A DNA stretch of 64,000 nucleotides from Roseomonas populi (GTDB lineage Bacteria; Pseudomonadota; Alphaproteobacteria; Acetobacterales; Acetobacteraceae): positions 62,001 through 126,000 of the forward strand of contig NZ_JANJOU010000002.1 in the NCBI RefSeq assembly GCF_024594815.1. Direction: 5' to 3'. This document shows, in pieces, positions 60,243 to 64,000 of this stretch. How positions within the stretch are numbered: position 1 is the first letter of the stretch; every line of letters begins with the position of its first letter. The notes beneath the pieces are model-generated. The model saw only the letters and a list, made by a program, of their open reading frames with translations, ran no database searches and had not been told where the DNA came from. The translations under genes were made by a program, and so were the position numbers.

Positions 60243-61745
60243 ATGGAACGCAGGACGCAAGCCCCGGACCATGCCCGGACGGGGGTTCCGGGCCTTGACG
60301 ACGTTCTCGGCGGCGGGCTGTCCCCCGGGCACATGTTCCTCCTCGAGGGCAGCCCCGGCACGGGGAAGACCACCATCGCCCTGCGCTTCCTGCTCGAGGG
60401 TGCGGCGAAGGGCGAGCGCGGCCTCTACATCACCCTTTCCGAGACGGACCGGGAGCTGCGGGCAGGCGCCGCCTCCCACGGGTGGACGCTGCCCGAGGAG
60501 GTGACGGTCTTCGAGCTGGTGCCGCCCGAGAGCATCATGGACGAGGCACAGCAGCAGAGCCTCCTCTACCCCTCCGACCTGGAGCTCGGCGAGGCGACCC
60601 GCCAGATCTTCGGCGCCTATGAGCGCATCCAGCCCGTCCGCGTGGTGCTGGACAGCCTGTCGGAGATCCGGCTCCTCGCCCAGAGCTCCCTGCGCTACCG
60701 CCGCCAGATCCTCGCCCTGAAGCACTACTTCGCCCGGCTGGGCGCCACCGTCCTGCTGCTAGACGACCTGTCGTCGGAAGCCCTAGACAAGACCGTCCAC
60801 AGCGTCGTCCATGGCGTCATCCGCCTGGAGGAGCTGGCGCCGGATTACGGCGCCGAGCGCCGCCGGCTGCGGGTGTCGAAGTACCGGGGCCAGGCGTTCC
60901 GGGGCGGCTACCACGACTTCGCCATCCGCACGGGCGGGGTGCACGTCTTTCCCCGCCTCGTCGCCGCGGAGCACCGGACCAGCTTCGGCCGCAGCCGCGC
61001 GACGAGCGGCATCGAAGGGCTGGACGCGCTGCTGGGTGGCGGGCTGGAGCAGGGCTCGAGCGCGCTCATCCTGGGGCCGGCGGGCACGGGCAAGAGCACC
61101 TTCACGCTGCAGTTCGTAGCGGCCGCCGTTGCCCGCGGCGAGAAGGCGTCCATGTTCGTGTTCGACGAGGAGCTGGGCCTGCTCTTCAAGCGCACCCGGG
61201 CCATGGGCTTCGACATGGAGGCGATGCAGGCCAGTGGCGCCCTGCATATCGAACAGCTGGACGCGGCGGAGCTTTCCCCGGGCGAGTTCTCCCACCGGGT
61301 GCGGGAGCAGGTGGATGTGGCCCAGGCCAAGACCGTGGTGGTGGACAGCCTCAACGGCTACCAGGCGGCGATGCCGGACGAGAACTCACTGGTCCTGCAC
61401 ATCCACGAACTGCTCCAGTACCTCAACCGCCAGGGCGCGACCACCATCCTGACGATCGCGCAGCACGGGCTGGTCGGCGACATGAAGTCGCCGGTGGACG
61501 TGACCTATCTCGCGGATACGGTGATCCTGCTCCGCTACTTCGAGGCGCTGGGCAAGGTGCGGCGGGCCGTGTCCGTCATCAAGAAGCGCACCGGGGCGCA
61601 CGAGGACAGTATCCGCGAGTACCAGATCGGCGAGGGAGGCCTGATCCTGGGCCCGCCGATCGAGAACTTCCAGGGCGTCCTACGCGGCGTGCCGACCCTG
61701 GTCGGCAGCCCGGCGACGCTGCTGGACCTGCAAGCCCCGAAGTGA
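60243..61745 (+). CDS. KaiC-like two-domain ATPase
   Basis: A 500-residue RecA/KaiC-family protein with two tandem ATPase domains. Domain 1 has Walker A EGSPGTGKTT (about 35-44); domain 2 has GPAGTGKST (278-286). The catalytic-Glu region of domain 2 is VFDEELGLLF. Near residues 415-430 PVDVTYLADTVILLRYF aligns with the KaiC phosphorylation loop, but with Thr-Tyr where KaiC has Ser-Thr. No kaiA or kaiB is present, so a clock is unlikely; signalling with the kinase is more likely. Its stop overlaps the start of the histidine kinase gene. Confidence 0.9.
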   Translation: MERRTQAPDHARTGVPGLDDVLGGGLSPGHMFLLEGSPGTGKTTIALRFLLEGAAKGERGLYITLSETDRELRAGAASHGWTLPEEVTVFELVPPESIMDEAQQQSLLYPSDLELGEATRQIFGAYERIQPVRVVLDSLSEIRLLAQSSLRYRRQILALKHYFARLGATVLLLDDLSSEALDKTVHSVVHGVIRLEELAPDYGAERRRLRVSKYRGQAFRGGYHDFAIRTGGVHVFPRLVAAEHRTSFGRSRATSGIEGLDALLGGGLEQGSSALILGPAGTGKSTFTLQFVAAAVARGEKASMFVFDEELGLLFKRTRAMGFDMEAMQASGALHIEQLDAAELSPGEFSHRVREQVDVAQAKTVVVDSLNGYQAAMPDENSLVLHIHELLQYLNRQGATTILTIAQHGLVGDMKSPVDVTYLADTVILLRYFEALGKVRRAVSVIKKRTGAHEDSIREYQIGEGGLILGPPIENFQGVLRGVPTLVGSPATLLDLQAPK

Positions 61746-63835
61746 TGCCCTCATCCGAAAGATCGGCGCCCGAGGCGCTGGTCTTCACGCCAAACGGGCG
61801 CGACGCAACCATCGCCGCGGCGCTGCTGCGCGAGGCGGGGGCGGCGCCCAGGATCTGCCCCGACCTCGCCGCCTTCGAGGCCGCCATCAGCGACGAGGCC
61901 TGCTTCGCGGTGCTGACCGAGGAAGCCCTGCAGCACGCCGATCTCAGGGGCATCGCGGCCCGCGTCGCCGCGCAGCCGCCCTGGTCGGACCTGCCCTTCA
62001 TCGTCCTCACCCGCAGCGGCGGCGGGCCGGAGCGCAACCCGGCCGCGGCGCACCTCTCCGAGGTCCTCGGTAATGTCACCTTCCTGGAGCGGCCGTTCCA
62101 TCCCATCACCTTCGCCAGCGTCGCGCGAACCGCCCTGAAGGGGCGCCACCGGCAGTTCGAGGCGCGGGCGCGGATCGAGCAGCTGCACGAGAGCGAGGGG
62201 CGGCTCTCCACGGCCTTGCAGGCGGGCCGCCTGGGAACCTGGGAGTTCGATGTGGAGAGCGGCACGCTGGGCTCTTCCGATGCATGCAAGGCCGTGTTCG
62301 GGCGCACCCCGGAGCAGCCCTTCGGCTACGGGGACCTGATCGCCAGCATCCATCCCGAGGACCGCCCGGCCATGCAGGCCGCCGTCCGGGCCAGCATCGA
62401 GAGCGGCGCAGACTATCTCATCGAGTACCGCAACATCTGGCCGGACGGGACTCTGCACTGGGCCGAGGTCCGCGCCCGGCTTGTGCGGGACCGGGACGGG
62501 AGGCGGCCCAGGCTGGTGGGGGTATCTTCCGACATCACCGCCCGGCGCACGGCCGAGGAGAACCTGCGGCGCCTGAACGAGACGCTCGAGGAGCGCGTCG
62601 CGGCGCGCACGGCGGAGCTTCGCCAAGCCCACGAGGCCGTGCTTGTCGAGGCCGAGCAGCGCCGCCTGGCGGAGGAACTTCTGCGCCAGAGCCAGAAGAT
62701 GGAGGCGGTGGGCCAGCTGACCGGCGGCCTGGCGCACGACTTCAATAACCTGCTGACCGGGATCATCGGCAGCCTCGATCTCATCCAGCGCCGCATCGAG
62801 CAGGGCCGGAGCGAGGAACTGGGGCGCTACATTGCCGCGTCCAAGGCGGCGGCGGGGCGCGCGGCTGCCCTGACGCACAGGCTGCTGGCCTTCTCGAGGC
62901 GGCAGACGCTCGACCCGAAGCCGATCGCGCTGAACCAGCTCATCGCCGGGATGGAGGAGCTCGTGGTCCGCACGGTGGGACCGGCCATCGAGCTGCGCTC
63001 CGCGCTGCAGGAGGATCTCTGGGCCACGCTCGTCGATCCCAACCAGCTGGAGAACGCCCTCCTCAACCTCTGCATCAACGCGCGCGACGCGATGCCCCAA
63101 GGGGGGCGACTGACGATCGGGACGGCGAATGCATCGCTGCGCGGCCATGCGGCCGGCGCGCTGGAGCTTGCACCCGGCGACTACGTCCTGTTGGACGTCG
63201 AGGACACCGGGACGGGGATGAGCGAGGAGGTGATGCAGCGCGCCTTCGATCCTTTCTTCACGACCAAGCCGCTCGGCCAGGGCACCGGCCTGGGCCTGTC
63301 CATGATCTACGGCTTCGCGCGGCAGAGCGGCGGGCAGGTGCGCATCGAGTCCGAGCTGGGCCGGGGCACGAGGATGCGCCTCTACCTGCCGCGCCACGCC
63401 GGGCCTGCCCTCGAGGCGGGAACGCTGCCCGCCACCGCCGATGCGCCGCGGGCGACGGCCGGGGAGACGGTCCTGGTGGTGGACGACGAGGAGACGGTGC
63501 GGATGCTCGTCGTCGAGGTGCTGCAGGATCTGGGCTACGCGGCGGTGGAGGCGGCCGATGGCCAGGATGGGCTGAAGCTGATCCAGGCCGGCGGGCGCAT
63601 CGACCTGCTCGTGACCGATGTCGGCCTGCCCGGGGACATGAACGGGCGGCAGCTGGCCGATGCCGCGCGGGTGGTCCGGCCCGGCCTGCGCGTCCTCTTC
63701 ATCACGGGTTACGCCGAGACGGCAGTGGTCGGAGAGGGCGATCTCGAGGAGGGCATGCAGGTGCTGACCAAGCCCTTCGCCATGGATGCCCTGGCCAGTC
63801 GCATCCAGGAGATGATCAGAGGCCGCCAGCGGTAA
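61745..63835 (+). CDS. Hybrid sensor histidine kinase
   Basis: A 696-residue protein. A receiver-like N-terminal domain (to about 125) lacks the phospho-acceptor Asp (AVLTEEAL where an Asp is expected). A PAS domain follows (about 160-275), then a coiled coil, HisKA with H331 in GGLAHDFNNLL, and the ATPase domain (ENALLNLCINARDAM; TGTGMSEEV). A C-terminal receiver has D625 in LLVTDVGLPGDMNG and a KPF switch Lys. No membrane segment is visible, so it is probably cytoplasmic. ATG 61745 shares its A with the KaiC-like stop (GTGATG), indicating tight coupling. Confidence 0.92.
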   Translation: MPSSERSAPEALVFTPNGRDATIAAALLREAGAAPRICPDLAAFEAAISDEACFAVLTEEALQHADLRGIAARVAAQPPWSDLPFIVLTRSGGGPERNPAAAHLSEVLGNVTFLERPFHPITFASVARTALKGRHRQFEARARIEQLHESEGRLSTALQAGRLGTWEFDVESGTLGSSDACKAVFGRTPEQPFGYGDLIASIHPEDRPAMQAAVRASIESGADYLIEYRNIWPDGTLHWAEVRARLVRDRDGRRPRLVGVSSDITARRTAEENLRRLNETLEERVAARTAELRQAHEAVLVEAEQRRLAEELLRQSQKMEAVGQLTGGLAHDFNNLLTGIIGSLDLIQRRIEQGRSEELGRYIAASKAAAGRAAALTHRLLAFSRRQTLDPKPIALNQLIAGMEELVVRTVGPAIELRSALQEDLWATLVDPNQLENALLNLCINARDAMPQGGRLTIGTANASLRGHAAGALELAPGDYVLLDVEDTGTGMSEEVMQRAFDPFFTTKPLGQGTGLGLSMIYGFARQSGGQVRIESELGRGTRMRLYLPRHAGPALEAGTLPATADAPRATAGETVLVVDDEETVRMLVVEVLQDLGYAAVEAADGQDGLKLIQAGGRIDLLVTDVGLPGDMNGRQLADAARVVRPGLRVLFITGYAETAVVGEGDLEEGMQVLTKPFAMDALASRIQEMIRGRQR

Positions 63836-63944
63836 CGGCCCGGTCGCCGTCCGCTCGACCGCACTCGCCGTTCCGGCATCCTTCGGGAAGGCCGCCATCG
63901 CGATGATTTTCGGGTGGCAAGGCGAACCGTGCTACCTCACCGCC
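63836..63944. other. Short intergenic region
   Basis: 109 bp after the histidine kinase. A small CCTTC/GAAGG inverted repeat occurs at 63880-63891. Nothing else is evident. Confidence 0.35.
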
Positions 63945-64000
63945 ATGGATACCAGACCCCCCACTCCCCGAGCCGTCCTTGTCGGCATCCAGATGCCGCA
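63945..64000 (+). CDS. hflX: N-terminus of a probable GTPase HflX, cut by the window edge
   Basis: Only 18 codons: MDTRPPTPRAVLVGIQMP. The RAVLVGIQ-P opening resembles the start of HflX, a ribosome-associated GTPase. With so little sequence this is tentative. Confidence 0.45.
   Translation, partial: MDTRPPTPRAVLVGIQMP

Noticed and set aside
60243-61745. Circadian clock KaiC
   Set aside because: No kaiA/kaiB and the paired Ser-Thr phosphosites are not conserved; a signalling ATPase is more likely.

Overview
The window is about 70 percent GC throughout, with GTG and TTG starts mixed in among ATG and very short intergenic gaps. It carries orphan tripartite-tricarboxylate (Bug-type) binding proteins, Liv-type ABC transporters, many acyl-CoA dehydrogenase-fold enzymes and a bacterial sphingolipid gene set. 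This points to a chromosomal segment of an environmental alphaproteobacterium, most likely an Acetobacteraceae member of the Roseomonas type. That assignment is an inference from gene content, not from a marker gene. I saw no rRNA, tRNA, insertion sequence, CRISPR array or prophage.

Layout. (1) 0-7.4 kb: an acyl-CoA catabolic cluster (paired acyl-CoA dehydrogenases, SDR, enoyl-CoA hydratase, SMP-30 lactonase, ABC binding protein) with a central TetR regulator. Two near-identical 16-bp palindromes sit in the two divergent promoter regions that bracket it. (2) 7.9-10.5 kb: a D-2-hydroxyacid dehydrogenase and DNA polymerase IV. (3) 10.6-31.7 kb: a lipid and envelope island. It contains serine palmitoyltransferase, a dedicated acyl carrier protein, an acyl-ACP/AMP ligase, an NAD-dependent reductase-like epimerase and a GNAT-like acyltransferase, which together match the known set for bacterial ceramide synthesis. 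Interleaved are a diacylglycerol/ceramide-kinase-like protein, a CDP-alcohol phosphotransferase, two nucleotidyltransferases, an LptF/LptG permease pair, a flippase and several glycosyltransferases. (4) 31.7-32.6 kb: a gene-poor kilobase. (5) 32.6-46.2 kb: a catabolic region with two paralogous acyl-CoA-dehydrogenase-fold monooxygenases, two Bug binding proteins, an alpha/beta hydrolase, a TfdB-like phenol hydroxylase, an IclR regulator, another acyl-CoA dehydrogenase and a molybdopterin oxidoreductase. (6) 46.3-56.6 kb: an eroded msrB remnant, then a methionine block. A cobalamin riboswitch precedes metE, followed by metF and a five-gene Liv-type ABC transporter. A convergent MetE-like methyltransferase has its own cobalamin riboswitch. 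(7) 56.8-59.9 kb: a LysR regulator and a cupin / carboxymuconolactone decarboxylase-like / tautomerase operon. (8) 60.2-63.8 kb: a two-domain KaiC-like ATPase translationally coupled to a hybrid histidine kinase. The window ends in the first codons of a probable hflX.

The most interesting signals are the sphingolipid island with its embedded LptF/LptG pair, which suggests dedicated lipid export, and the B12-controlled methionine block that encloses an unassigned ABC transporter. Next come the repeated operators in regions 1 and 5. All functions are read from motifs and gene context by eye; no database search was run.
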